Below are positions 26,135-34,724 of a stretch of 64,000 nucleotides of DNA, in pieces. The stretch spans positions 248,001-312,000 of the forward strand of contig OY282378.1 of assembly GCA_958295835.1 (NCBI GenBank), written 5' to 3'. Origin of the DNA: an uncultured Gammaproteobacteria bacterium (GTDB taxonomy: Bacteria; Pseudomonadota; Gammaproteobacteria; HK1). Under the pieces are notes generated by a model. That model saw only the letters and a program-made list of their open reading frames with translations. It had not been told where the DNA came from and made no database searches. How positions within the stretch are numbered: the first letter of the stretch is position 1; each line of letters opens with the position of its first letter. Position numbers and translations under genes: made by a program.

Positions 26135-26242
26135 CCCGGCCTCATCCCCGAGTCGGAGCGGTCCGAGAATGGCGCGGGCCGCGCTCGACCCCCAGGTGGA
26201 GCCGGACGCCGCTCTGAAGGTGCATCAGGACAGGGTGTCCCG

Positions 26243-26468
26243 ATGCCGCCGAAGATTCGCAAACTCGTTGTGGAACTGAAGTCACATGGATTCGTGGAGA
26301 TCATAGGATGGCGGCAAGGGCTCTCACCGGAAGTTCGAGCACCCGATGTTCCCGAGGGCGGTGACGTTGAGTGGAAGGGCGGGAGACGATGCGAGGCCAT
26401 ATCAGGAACGACAGGTGCAACGTGCGATCGGGGAAGTGATGAAGGGCGTGTCGGGAGCTCGGCAATGA
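26243..26468 (+). pseudogene. hicA: hicA toxin gene with a one-base frameshift
   Basis: The frame starts as a HicA mRNA interferase (MPPKIRKLVVELKSHGFVEI IG). After codon 22 an extra T at about 26309 shifts the frame; skipping it restores GGKGSHRKFEHPMFPRAVTL, GRAGDDARPYQERQVQRAIG and a stop (26466-26468) overlapping the hicB ATG. The catalytic His of GSHRKF is therefore out of frame. The restored protein would be 74 residues, the normal HicA size. So the toxin is broken while its reading-frame remainder is undecayed, suggesting a recent event or a sequencing error. Confidence 0.8.
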
Positions 26469-26686
26469 GACCAGGTGACGGATACCACAAGTGGGTCGAG
26501 TGGAGCGAAGAGGACGATACCTATGTCGGCCGTTGTCCCGACGTCATTACCGGCATCCATGGCAGTGATCCCATACGGTTGTACGAGGAGCTCTGCGAAG
26601 CGGTAGACGAAGTTCTGGTGGCGTTCAAGGCATCCGGGCGGCCCTTGCCACGACCGGTCACCCGTCCGATGCAGGAAGTGGCTTGA
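26465..26686 (+). CDS. hicB: HicB-type antitoxin
   Basis: A 73-residue antitoxin whose ATG overlaps the hicA stop (ATGA). The partial RNase-H-like HicB fold is seen in YHKWVEWSEEDDTYVGRCPD, VITGIHGSDPIRLYEELCEA and VDEVLVAFKASGRPLP. There is no C-terminal DNA-binding domain, as in short HicB proteins. With hicA frameshifted it may be an orphan antitoxin. The pair interrupts the BMP transporter operon between its binding protein and ATPase. Confidence 0.85.
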   Translation: MRPGDGYHKWVEWSEEDDTYVGRCPDVITGIHGSDPIRLYEELCEAVDEVLVAFKASGRPLPRPVTRPMQEVA

Positions 26687-26958
26687 GCTTCGCCATTGCC
26701 GTTGCTGCGCGTATCTCCTGCACACGGTCGAAATACCGCGCGGCAATTGTCCGGGAGGTGTCGTCGTGAACGTCAGTGGCGGACATCGGCTCCCGATGCC
26801 CGCAGGGGCCGGCCCTTGACACCCCCGAGGACGGATCCCGGACGCACGGCCGCCCGTGCCCGCAAGCGCCTGCCGGCGCGGACCCTTCTTCGGCGGAGAA
26901 GGACCCGCGCGGGCAGGGTGCGTTCCGCGCGAGGGCGGCCGGATGCGCCGGGGGCGCG

Positions 26959-28539
26959 ATGACCCCACGTCTCGAGCTGCGCGGCATCAGCAAGACCTTC
27001 CCCGGCGTCGTGGCCAACGACGACGTGTCGCTCCGCGTGATGCCGGGGGAGATCCACGCCGTGCTCGGCGAGAACGGCGCCGGCAAGAGCACCCTGATGA
27101 AGATCATCTACGGGGCGATGGCGGCGGACCGGGGCGAGATCTTCTGGGATGGCGAGCCGGTGCGGATCCCGAACCCGGCGGCGGCCCGGCAGCTCGGCGT
27201 CGGCATGGTGTACCAGCACTTCTCGCTGTTCGAGTCGGTCTCCGTCGCGGAGAACATCGCGGTGGCGGTGGACGAGCCCTTCGACCTCCCGGCGCTTTCC
27301 GCCCGCGTCCGCGAGCTGTCGCAACGCTACGGCCTGCCGCTGGACCCCGGCCGCCTCCTCGGCCACCTCTCCGTGGGCGAACGCCAGCGGGTGGAGATCG
27401 TGCGCTGCCTCCTGCAGCACCCCAGGCTCCTGATCCTCGACGAACCGACCTCGGTGCTCACGCCACAGGCCGTGAAGCGCCTGTTCGAGACCCTGCGGGT
27501 GGTCGCGGCCGAAGGGTGCAGCCTTCTCTACATCAGCCACAAGCTCGAAGAGATCCGTGCGCTCTGCGACAACGCGACCGTCCTGCGGCGCGGCGCGGTC
27601 GCCGGGACCGCCGATCCGAAAGTCGCGTCGTCCGCCGAGCTGGCGGCGCTGATGACCGGTGCCGCGCTCCCCGAGACCCGTCGCGAGCCCGCGCGCCCGG
27701 AACCCGCGCCGCGCCTCGAAGTACGGAGCTTGAACGTGACGTCCGAGGACCCTTTCGGCGTCCCGCTCAGGGATGTCTCCTTCGCCGTCCACCCCGGCGA
27801 GATCGTCGGCATCGCCGGCGTTTCGGGCAACGGCCAGACCGAGCTGGCGGCACTGCTGAGCGGAGAGCGGACCGTCCCCGACAAAGACGCCATCCGTCTC
27901 GACGGCGAGCCCGCCGCGCATCTCGACGCCGGCGCCCGGCGCGACCGGGGCCTGGCCTTCGTGCCCGAGGACCGTCTCGGGCGCGGCGTAGTCCCGCTCA
28001 TGTCATTGCGCGAGAACGCGATCCTCACCGCCCACCGCCGCGGCATGGTGCGCCGCGGAATGCTGCGGCGCCTCGAGGCGGACGCTTATGCGCGCGAGGT
28101 GATCGAACGATTCAACGTGCGCTGCACGGGCGCCGCCGCGACCGCCCGCTCCCTTTCGGGCGGCAACCTTCAGAAGTACATCGTGGGGCGAGAGATCGCC
28201 CTGTCTCCCCGGGTGCTGGTGGTCTCGCAGCCGACCTGGGGCCTCGACGTCGCTGCCGCCGCCGCCATCCGCCAGGCGCTGATCGACCTGAGCCGCCGAT
28301 CGGCCGCGGTGCTGGTGATCTCGGAGGAGCTGGACGAGCTGTTCGAGATCTGCGACCGCATCCTGGTGATCTACGAAGGCCGCCTGTCGGCGTCCCGTGA
28401 GCGGGGCGATACCAGCGTCGAGGAGATCGGCCTGCTCATGGCCGGCATGGGCGCCGACCCGGGAACGGGGATGGGGCGGGTGGCGGGGCAGGCCATGAAC
28501 GCGGACGAAGCGGCGAGCGCGGGCGTGGGCTCGACGTGA
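26959..28539 (+). CDS. BMP-type (nucleoside/purine) ABC transporter ATPase, two domains
   Basis: A 526-residue protein with two ABC domains, related to sugar/nucleoside importers. Domain 1 (about 1-225) has GENGAGKSTLMKIIYGAM, LSVGERQRVEIVRCLL and LILDEPTSVLTP. Domain 2 (about 250-500) has a degenerate Walker A (GVSGNGQTELAALLSGE), LSGGNLQKYIVGREIALSP and the Walker B variant VLVVSQPTWGLDV; a catalytically weak second site is usual for this family. ATG 26959 was chosen for alignment with family starts. It precedes the two permeases by 50 bases. Confidence 0.93.
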   Translation: MTPRLELRGISKTFPGVVANDDVSLRVMPGEIHAVLGENGAGKSTLMKIIYGAMAADRGEIFWDGEPVRIPNPAAARQLGVGMVYQHFSLFESVSVAENIAVAVDEPFDLPALSARVRELSQRYGLPLDPGRLLGHLSVGERQRVEIVRCLLQHPRLLILDEPTSVLTPQAVKRLFETLRVVAAEGCSLLYISHKLEEIRALCDNATVLRRGAVAGTADPKVASSAELAALMTGAALPETRREPARPEPAPRLEVRSLNVTSEDPFGVPLRDVSFAVHPGEIVGIAGVSGNGQTELAALLSGERTVPDKDAIRLDGEPAAHLDAGARRDRGLAFVPEDRLGRGVVPLMSLRENAILTAHRRGMVRRGMLRRLEADAYAREVIERFNVRCTGAAATARSLSGGNLQKYIVGREIALSPRVLVVSQPTWGLDVAAAAAIRQALIDLSRRSAAVLVISEELDELFEICDRILVIYEGRLSASRERGDTSVEEIGLLMAGMGADPGTGMGRVAGQAMNADEAASAGVGST

Positions 28540-28589
28540 GCACGGATACGGGCGCCTGCCCGGCGCGCACGAGGGCATAGGCCGGACCC

Positions 28590-29654
28590 ATGCGCCTGCA
28601 CTTCGAGCCACGTCCGACCCCTTCGTTCGCCATGCAGGTCCTCGCGCCGGTGGCGGCGCTGGGGCTCACGGTGGCGGTCGGCTGCGTCCTCTTCGCGCTG
28701 CTCGACCTCGATCCGATCGAGACCCTCCGGATCTTCTTCGTCCGGCCGCTGAGCTCGGCCAACGGCGTCTCCGAATGGCTGCTCAAGGCGTCGCCGCTCA
28801 TCCTGATCGGGCTCGGGCTGGCCGTCGGCTTCCGGGCGAACGTCTGGAACATCGGGGCCGAGGGCATGTTCGTCATCGGCGCCATCTGCGCGTGCGGCCC
28901 CGCCCTGGCCTTCGGCGAGGGCGGCCACGTCTGGCTCCTGCCGCTCATGGCATTGGCCGGCGCGGCCGGCGGCGTCGCATGGGCCGCGGTGCCCGCCTTC
29001 CTCCGGGTGCGCTTCAACGCCAACGAGATCCTCGTCACCCTGATGCTGAACTACGTGGCGATCCTGCTGCTCGGCTGGCTGGTGCGCGGGCCGTGGCGCG
29101 ACCCTTACGGCTTCAATTATCCGCAGACCGCGATCTTCGGACCGTCCGCCCTGTTCGATCCCCTGGTCGGCGGCTACCGCGTCAACACCTCGATCTTCAT
29201 CACGCTGGTGGTGGTGGCCGCCGCCTGGGTGTTCATCCAGTGGAGCTTCGCCGGCTACCGCATGACGGTGGGAGGCGCGGCCCCGGCCGCGGCGCGCTTC
29301 GCGGGCTTTCGCGAATCGCGGGCGATCTGGCTCGGGCTCCTCATCGGCGGCGGCTGCGCCGGCCTCGCGGGCATGATGGAGGCCGCGGGGCCGCTGGGGC
29401 AGCTTTCGCCCACCATCTCGCCGGGCTACGGCTTCGCCGCGATCATCGTGGCGTTCATCGGCCGCCTGCATTCCTTCGGGATCGTGCTCGGCGGACTCCT
29501 CCTCTCGCTCCTGTACATGGGCGGCGAATCGGCGCAGATCATGCTGAAGCTTCCGGCCGCGCTCACCCGCACGTTCCAGGGCATGCTGCTCTTCTTCCTG
29601 CTGGCGGCCGACTTCATGATCTACTATCGGCCCCGCCTCGCCGGACGGCGCTGA
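28590..29654 (+). CDS. BMP-type ABC transporter permease 1
   Basis: A 354-residue inner-membrane permease of the branched-chain/nucleoside family with about nine helices. Signature segments are ASPLILIGLGLAVGFRANVW, NIGAEGMFVIGAICACG, RFNANEILVTLMLNYVAIL and the central YRMTVGGAAPAAARFAGF loop that contacts the ATPase. It ends 1 base before the second permease gene. Confidence 0.93.
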   Translation: MRLHFEPRPTPSFAMQVLAPVAALGLTVAVGCVLFALLDLDPIETLRIFFVRPLSSANGVSEWLLKASPLILIGLGLAVGFRANVWNIGAEGMFVIGAICACGPALAFGEGGHVWLLPLMALAGAAGGVAWAAVPAFLRVRFNANEILVTLMLNYVAILLLGWLVRGPWRDPYGFNYPQTAIFGPSALFDPLVGGYRVNTSIFITLVVVAAAWVFIQWSFAGYRMTVGGAAPAAARFAGFRESRAIWLGLLIGGGCAGLAGMMEAAGPLGQLSPTISPGYGFAAIIVAFIGRLHSFGIVLGGLLLSLLYMGGESAQIMLKLPAALTRTFQGMLLFFLLAADFMIYYRPRLAGRR

Positions 29655-29655
29655 C

Positions 29656-30576
29656 GTGGACGTCGCGATCGCGATCGTCACCGGCACGGTCATCGCCGCG
29701 ACCCCGCTGCTCTTCGCGGCGATGGGCGAGCTGGTGGTGGAGCGTTCCGGGGTGCTGAACCTGGGCATCGAGGGCATGATGCTGATCGGCGCGGTGACCG
29801 CCTTCTCCCTGTCGTTCGCAGGCTATCCGCCGGCCCTCGCGGTGCTGGCCGCAGTCGCCGCCGGCGCGGCGTCGTCGCTCCTGTTCGGGGTGCTCGCCCT
29901 CACCCTGCTCGCCAACCAGTACGCGGCCGGGATCGCCCTCGCGATCCTGGGAGGCGGGCTCTCCGGCTTCCTCGGACGGAACTTCGGCGCGGCGCCGATC
30001 GAGCCCGTCGGGCCGATCCACGTCCCGGGGCTCTCGGAGGTTCCCTTCATCGGGCCGGTGCTGTTCGGATACGACCCGATGGTCTATCTGGCCCTCGCCC
30101 TGTTCGGCGCCGTCTGGTGGGTGCTGTACCGCACCAGGGCGGGGCTGGTCATCCGGATCATCGGCGAGAACCCGCAGGCCGCGCACGACATCGGCTACAG
30201 GGTGATCCCGATCCGCTACGCCACGGTCGTCTTCGGCGGGGCCATGGCGGGCCTCGGCGGGGCCTATCTCGCGCTGGCCTACACTCCGCTATGGGTCGAG
30301 AACATGACCTCGGGCCGAGGCTGGATCGCGCTCGCGTTGGTCGTCTTCGCGAGCTGGCGGCCGCTCCGCGTGCTGCTGGGCGCGCTGCTCTTCGGGGGCG
30401 TGAACATCCTCCAGTTCCACGCCCAGAGCCAGGGGATCGGCGTTCCCTCCGAGTTCCTCTCCGCGCTTCCCTATCTGGCGACGATCCTCGTGCTCGTGCT
30501 CATCTCGCGAAACCGCCAGATGCAGAAGGTGAACTTCCCCGCTTCCCTCGCCAGGCCCTTCCGCCCGGGCCACTGA
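29656..30576 (+). CDS. BMP-type ABC transporter permease 2
   Basis: A 306-residue partner permease beginning at a GTG one base after permease 1. Landmarks are ELVVERSGVLNLGIEGMMLI, LLANQYAAGIALAILGGGLS, the coupling loop LVIRIIGENPQAAHDIGYRV, and VENMTSGRGWIALALVVFAS. Its last 152 bases are part of a 493-bp repeat that recurs at 36431, on the far side of the inserted cassette; this copy is the complete gene. Confidence 0.92.
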   Translation: MDVAIAIVTGTVIAATPLLFAAMGELVVERSGVLNLGIEGMMLIGAVTAFSLSFAGYPPALAVLAAVAAGAASSLLFGVLALTLLANQYAAGIALAILGGGLSGFLGRNFGAAPIEPVGPIHVPGLSEVPFIGPVLFGYDPMVYLALALFGAVWWVLYRTRAGLVIRIIGENPQAAHDIGYRVIPIRYATVVFGGAMAGLGGAYLALAYTPLWVENMTSGRGWIALALVVFASWRPLRVLLGALLFGGVNILQFHAQSQGIGVPSEFLSALPYLATILVLVLISRNRQMQKVNFPASLARPFRPGH

Positions 30577-30917
30577 CCCGCAAGGGTGAGGGTGGGCGGC
30601 GGGAAGCCCGCCTGCATTCTCGCCGCACGTGCGGTCCTGCGCGCTCGTTACGCCACCGCTTCCCAGGCCCGCTCGAAACGTTCGAGATTCTCCCCGGTGT
30701 AGGCGACGTAGTCGAAGTCGATCTCCGAGCGTGTCTCCGAGACCATGCTCCACATCGCCTCGCGCAGCGCGGAGGCGCATTTCATCGCGGCGTAGCTCGC
30801 GAGCCGGGCCTCGCCGGGCGGCTCCCCGAAGTAGCGTTCGAGCATCCGGTGCTCCTCCCCGGCGTCCAGCGCGTTGTTCGCGGCAAGACCGCCGAGATCG
30901 AAGAGCGGGCTGTTGAA
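30425..30917. repeat. 493-bp direct repeat flanking the inserted cassette, left copy
   Basis: Positions 30425-30917 match 36431-36923 without gaps, with about 11 substitutions by hand count (about 98% identity). The repeat covers the permease-2 3' end, the intergenic region and the 3' 270 bases of a phosphotransferase gene on the minus strand. The left copy has the intact permease and truncated phosphotransferase; the right copy has the reverse. The block between (30918-36430) is therefore an insertion between genes that were originally adjacent. Confidence 0.95.
30648..30917 (-). pseudogene. Phosphotransferase C-terminal fragment (left repeat copy)
   Basis: The frame encodes the last 89 or so residues of the choline-kinase-like protein at 36654 (NSPLFDLGGLAANNALDAGE to FERAWEAVA). 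The N-terminal two thirds, including the Brenner catalytic motif, is absent; homology stops at the repeat edge (30917). Generated by the insertion event, not expected to be functional. Confidence 0.9.
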
Positions 30918-30965
30918 CGACATGATAGCATCACCCTTGTTTTACAAGCATTTCCGAGATTGGCC

Positions 30966-31165
30966 GTGGCCCACCCGGCAGACTTCGCGAACGCCCACAT
31001 CCGACACTGGCAGGACGCCGAATTCCTGTTCCTTGCCGGACGCTGGGCGAACGCCGATCAGCTATACGGCCTCAGTACGGAGTGCGGGCTGAAGGCGGTC
31101 ATGGTTGCGGACGGCCTGTTGGTCGATAAGACCGGAAGCCCTGTCGGGAAGTACAAGAAACACGT
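30966..31165 (+). pseudogene. HEPN-like gene of the KGGVGR cassette, 5' part (interrupted by IS)
   Basis: From GTG 30966 the frame reads MAHPADFANAHIRHWQDAEF, LFLAGRWANADQLYGLSTEC and GLKAVMVADGLLVD, up to KYKKH at the IS target site. It resembles small proteins placed before KGGVGR-motif ATPases, which databases often label SAM-dependent methyltransferase or HEPN-like; I see no SAM-binding motif and favour an all-helical HEPN-type fold. The gene resumes at 33243. Precise IS excision would leave the two halves two bases short of phase, so a small indel has also occurred. Confidence 0.65.
31160..31165. repeat. 6-bp target duplication (left), ACACGT
   Basis: ACACGT at 31160-31165 is repeated at 33237-33242, exactly bracketing the inverted ends of the IS1634-type element. 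This proves insertion by transposition rather than assembly chance. Confidence 0.85.
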
Positions 31166-33236
31166 TAACCCATCTTTACCACTGCGAGCCGCAATTGGGT
31201 GGGGATTCGTCGCGATTTCGCCGATTTTCGCGTGTAGGTGATTGATGTGTCGTCGGAGAGGCAGATGTAGTGCCATAAAATGAATTCTCTCTGTTGCACC
31301 ACATCCCGCCCGCCGCTACCCTGCGTCCATGTTCATCCGCCGCACCCGTACCCGCAGCATCGGCGAGCACTTCACCTTCCGCCTCGTGCGCTCCGAGCGC
31401 ACCGGCTCGAAGGTGCGCCAACGCACCCTGCTCAACCTGGGACGGCACTTCGACATCGCACCAAGCGAGTGGCCGGTGCTGTGCCGGCGCATCGACGAAC
31501 TCCTCGCCGGTCAGCTACCACTGCCACCCGATGGCCCCCCGGCGCTCGAATCACACGCCCAACGCATCACCGCGCTGCTGCTCGCCGGTGAACGCATCGG
31601 CGCTGCATCCTCGCCGGCGAGCCCGAGGCACGACTTCCAACACGTCGACGTCGACTCCCTGGAACTGATTCGCCCCCGCTCGGTCGGCGTGGAGCACGCC
31701 GCCCTGTGGGCGATGGACCAGCTCGGCCTGCGCACGCGGCTCGAAGCACTGGGCATCGGGGCGTCGGTACGCTCCGCCGCCATCGGCTCCATCATCGCGC
31801 GCATGGCCCGGCCAGGCTCCGAGCGCGCCACCCGGCGCTGGCTGGGCGAGCGCAGCGCCCTGGGCGAACTCCTGGGCGTGGACTTCGAGATGATGGGGCC
31901 GATGCGACTGTACCGCGCCTGCGATGCGCTGATGGCGCACCGCGAAGCCATCGAACGCCCCCTCTTCGACCGGGCGATGGACCTGTTCGACCTCCACCCC
32001 ACCGTCACCCTCTACGACCTGACCAATACCTACTTCGAGGGCGAGGCGAGCGGACAACCCAAGGCCCGGCGCGGACACTCCAAGGACAAACGCACCGACT
32101 GCCCGCTGCTCACCTTGGGACTGGTGCTCGACGCCAGCGGCTTCGTGCGCCGCTCCCAAGTCTTCGCCGGCAACGTGCGCGAACATCACACCCTCGCCCA
32201 GATGCTCGACGCCCTCAACGCCCCGCGCGGCGCCCTGGTGGTCATGGACCGCGGCATCGCCACCGAAGACCGCGTGCGCTGGCTGCGCGAGCACCAATAC
32301 CGCTACCTGGTGGTCAGCCGCGAACGCACCCGCCACTTCGACGCCGACGCGGCGCTGTCCATCGAGACCGCCTCCCATCACCGCGTGCATCTGCACAAGG
32401 TCCTCAGCGACGACGGCCAGGAAGTGCGCCTGTATTGCTTCTCCGAAGCGCGCGCCGCCAAGGAGCGCGCCATCGTCGAGCGCTTCGCCCAACGCTTCGA
32501 GGCCGCCCTCACCCGGCTCTCCGACGGGCTGTCCAAACCCCGCACCCACAAACGCACCGACCAAGTCTGGCAGCGCATCGGGCGGCTCAAAGAGACAAGC
32601 CGCGGCGTCGCCCAACACTACGACATCGAACTCGACACCAACCAGACCGGCGAGCGCGTCACCGCCGTGCGCTTCACCCGCCGCCCGCTCCCCGGCTCCA
32701 TGCTGACCCACCCCGGCGTGTACTGCCTGCGCACCAATCAAACCGATTGGGACGAATCCACCCTGTGGCGCACCTACTTCACCCTCACCGACATCGAGGC
32801 CGTGTTCCGCTCGTTGAAATCCGAACTCGGCCTGCGCCCCATCTATCACCACAAGCCCATCCGCGCCGAGGGCCATCTGTTCATCACCGTCATCGCCTAT
32901 CAACTCGTCCAGGTGATTCGCCGGCGCCTGCGCCAAACCGGCCAGTGCGCCCGTTGGACCACCCTTCGCCGAATCCTCGAAGGGCAGCAGCGCATCACCG
33001 CCACCTTCCGACGCGCCGACGGGCGCACCCTGCACGTGCGCAAAGCCACCCGTGCCGAACCCTCCCAACAGGCCATCTACGAGGCCCTGGGCATCGACCA
33101 CGCACCCGGAGGGATCTGCAAAACCCTCGTCTGAACGACCCTCGGGCACACGATTGTAGTGCCACTCGCCGACCTCGAACATCGTAACTGTATGATGCAA
33201 TGAGATATTGTGGGGTGGGGTGGTAAAGATGGGTTA
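31166..33236. mobile_element. IS1634-type insertion sequence, 2,071 bp
   Basis: Perfect 17-bp inverted ends (taacccatctttaccac at 31166-31182; complement at 33220-33236) bound a single transposase gene. A 6-bp duplication ACACGT lies outside each end. The element splits the HEPN-like gene of the KGGVGR cassette. A 14-base stray copy of its end occurs at 13341. Confidence 0.92.
31329..33134 (+). CDS. IS1634-family (IS4 superfamily) transposase
   Basis: A complete 601-residue DDE transposase. The triad segments are visible: TLYDLTNTYFEGEASG (first D), LVVMDRGIATEDRVRWLREH (second D) and TLTDIEAVFRSLKSELGLRP (E, with the IS4-type Y-x2-R-x3-E-x6-K spacing in variant form). The family's early HFTFRLVRSERTGSKVRQRT is also present. 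It is the only gene in the element and appears intact, so the IS may be active. Confidence 0.92.
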   Translation: MFIRRTRTRSIGEHFTFRLVRSERTGSKVRQRTLLNLGRHFDIAPSEWPVLCRRIDELLAGQLPLPPDGPPALESHAQRITALLLAGERIGAASSPASPRHDFQHVDVDSLELIRPRSVGVEHAALWAMDQLGLRTRLEALGIGASVRSAAIGSIIARMARPGSERATRRWLGERSALGELLGVDFEMMGPMRLYRACDALMAHREAIERPLFDRAMDLFDLHPTVTLYDLTNTYFEGEASGQPKARRGHSKDKRTDCPLLTLGLVLDASGFVRRSQVFAGNVREHHTLAQMLDALNAPRGALVVMDRGIATEDRVRWLREHQYRYLVVSRERTRHFDADAALSIETASHHRVHLHKVLSDDGQEVRLYCFSEARAAKERAIVERFAQRFEAALTRLSDGLSKPRTHKRTDQVWQRIGRLKETSRGVAQHYDIELDTNQTGERVTAVRFTRRPLPGSMLTHPGVYCLRTNQTDWDESTLWRTYFTLTDIEAVFRSLKSELGLRPIYHHKPIRAEGHLFITVIAYQLVQVIRRRLRQTGQCARWTTLRRILEGQQRITATFRRADGRTLHVRKATRAEPSQQAIYEALGIDHAPGGICKTLV

Positions 33237-33242
33237 ACACGT

Positions 33243-33457
33243 CGCTCTGGGACACATTTCGTACCTTCGTTCAAGGCAGGCCAACAGGCCAACTGCTTCA
33301 CCATCTGCCACAATCCAACCCGTTCGCGTCGTGGTCTGTCGACAACCGCTACGCCAACAGCGTTCATTTCGGTCAAACAGCCGTCGCCTCGCATCGAACT
33401 GCCGCGCGACGGGTCCGCATCTTCTACTTGCGGCTCAAGGTGCTCGGTCATGTCTGA
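33243..33457 (+). pseudogene. HEPN-like gene of the KGGVGR cassette, 3' part
   Basis: Beyond the IS the frame LWDTFRTFVQGRPTGQLLHH, LPQSNPFASWSVDNRYANSV and HFGQTAVASHRTAARRVRIF continues to a stop at 33455-33457 that overlaps the ATPase start by eight bases. The W-x2-x-x-RY pattern and a later R-x-F-Y-L-x-L-K-V-L-G helix fit the C-terminal half of the upstream fragment. The combined intact protein would be about 140 residues. Confidence 0.65.
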
Positions 33458-34724
33458 GGATCCGGTCAGGTTCGACAGCATCTTTGCTCGTGTCATCGAC
33501 ACGCTGAGGTCCCTGAAGCCGCGAGGGATCGAGCGTGTCTACGTCGTTCGGGACTTGTATGGAAAAGTGCGGATTGCGGTAGCCGACCCGCTTGAAGCGA
33601 ACGAACAGTACCGATCATGGCTGGAGGACAAAGCCAAGTTGTTATGCGAGAGGTTGGGACCGCACGGCTATCCCCCGGAAGACGCGGTGCTGTTTCTGGA
33701 CGACGAGTTGATGGGGGAGCTCCACCGCGATGCGCGTAAGGTGCTGCCTGGCGTGTACTGGATTGATCGCTTGCTGACCGGCCGCGACTGGTGGACGGTG
33801 AACGGCGACGACTCCGACACGAACACCTATACGCTGTACTCGCTCAAAGGGGGTGTGGGCCGCAGCACGTCTGCTGCCGTGCTTTCCTGGCATCTGGCCC
33901 GACGCGGAGAAGACGTGCTTGTCGTGGATTTGGACCTGGAGTCCCCCGGTATCTCGTCCGCCATGCTCGACGAACCCATACGGCCGGAATTCGGCGTGGT
34001 CGACTGGTTCGTGGAAGACCTCGTTGGGCAAGGCGACGGCGTGATCGCAGACATGATTGCGATGCCTTCGTGGCATCACGACCTGCCCGGCGACGTTCGC
34101 ATCGTGCCTGCGCACGGGGCGCAATCCGGCGAGTACCTGGCCAAGCTGGGGCGCGTCTACATGGACACGGACGTTCGTTGGACGAAGCGCCTCGAACAAT
34201 TGCTGTCGAAGCTGCGGGAAGTCGTGGAGCCGACCATCGTGCTGCTGGAAAGCCGCAATGGCTTGCACGACATTGCCGCGGCGACCGTGACCGATCTCGA
34301 TGCCCATGTCCTGCTGTTCGCCATCGATTCGGAAACGACTTGGGAAGGCTACAGGATCCTGTTCGAACATTGGCGCGAGCAGGAGCTCGCGCGACGCATC
34401 AGGCAGCGGCTCTCCATCGTCTCGAGCCTGACGCCGGACATCGACACGGAAGCGTACATCGAGCGCTTTCGCGAACGATCCTGGGTCCTCTTCCAGGATC
34501 ATCTGTACGACAAGCAGGACCCGCCTGAAGAATCCGACGACTTTACCTACGACCTCCTCGATGATCATGCGCCGCACGATCCGTTCGTCGTTCGCTGGAC
34601 GCGCGGGCTTGCCGCCGGCGCCTCGCTGCGCGCCATTGAAGGCACGACGGTCGATCAGGCGTACAGCGGTTTTTTGCAACGGTTCGACGAACTCATGCGC
34701 GTCAACAGGGGAATCGAGCCGTGA
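33450..34724 (+). CDS. KGGVGR-motif ParA/MinD-like ATPase
   Basis: A 424-residue protein starting at ATG 33450. The N-terminal domain of about 130 residues (MSEDPVRFDSIFARVIDTLR onward) precedes a SIMIBI-class P-loop with the variant deviant Walker A KGGVGRST (residues 133-140), then VLVVDLDLESPGISSAMLD (Walker A' / switch) and a later VLLFAIDSETTWEGYR. ParA proteins normally have KGGxGKT; replacement of the final Lys by Arg defines a distinct, largely uncharacterised clade. It overlaps the HEPN-like gene and the next ATPase (GTGA), so the three form one coupled operon, probably an antiphage or toxin-antitoxin-like system (inference). Confidence 0.85.
   Translation: MSEDPVRFDSIFARVIDTLRSLKPRGIERVYVVRDLYGKVRIAVADPLEANEQYRSWLEDKAKLLCERLGPHGYPPEDAVLFLDDELMGELHRDARKVLPGVYWIDRLLTGRDWWTVNGDDSDTNTYTLYSLKGGVGRSTSAAVLSWHLARRGEDVLVVDLDLESPGISSAMLDEPIRPEFGVVDWFVEDLVGQGDGVIADMIAMPSWHHDLPGDVRIVPAHGAQSGEYLAKLGRVYMDTDVRWTKRLEQLLSKLREVVEPTIVLLESRNGLHDIAAATVTDLDAHVLLFAIDSETTWEGYRILFEHWREQELARRIRQRLSIVSSLTPDIDTEAYIERFRERSWVLFQDHLYDKQDPPEESDDFTYDLLDDHAPHDPFVVRWTRGLAAGASLRAIEGTTVDQAYSGFLQRFDELMRVNRGIEP

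Noticed and set aside
26687..26958. A 42-codon minus-strand frame (MSATDVHDDTSRTIAARYFD...) after hicB
   Set aside because: Short, without a ribosome site I trust or a family match; left unannotated.
27656..27720. Second ATPase domain of the BMP transporter as degenerate/pseudogene
   Set aside because: A weak second nucleotide site (GNGQTE, Walker B ending SQPTWGLD) is normal in this importer family.
31551..33200. A 549-codon frame opposite the IS1634-type transposase
   Set aside because: It is the complement of a complete DDE transposase and has no domain of its own.
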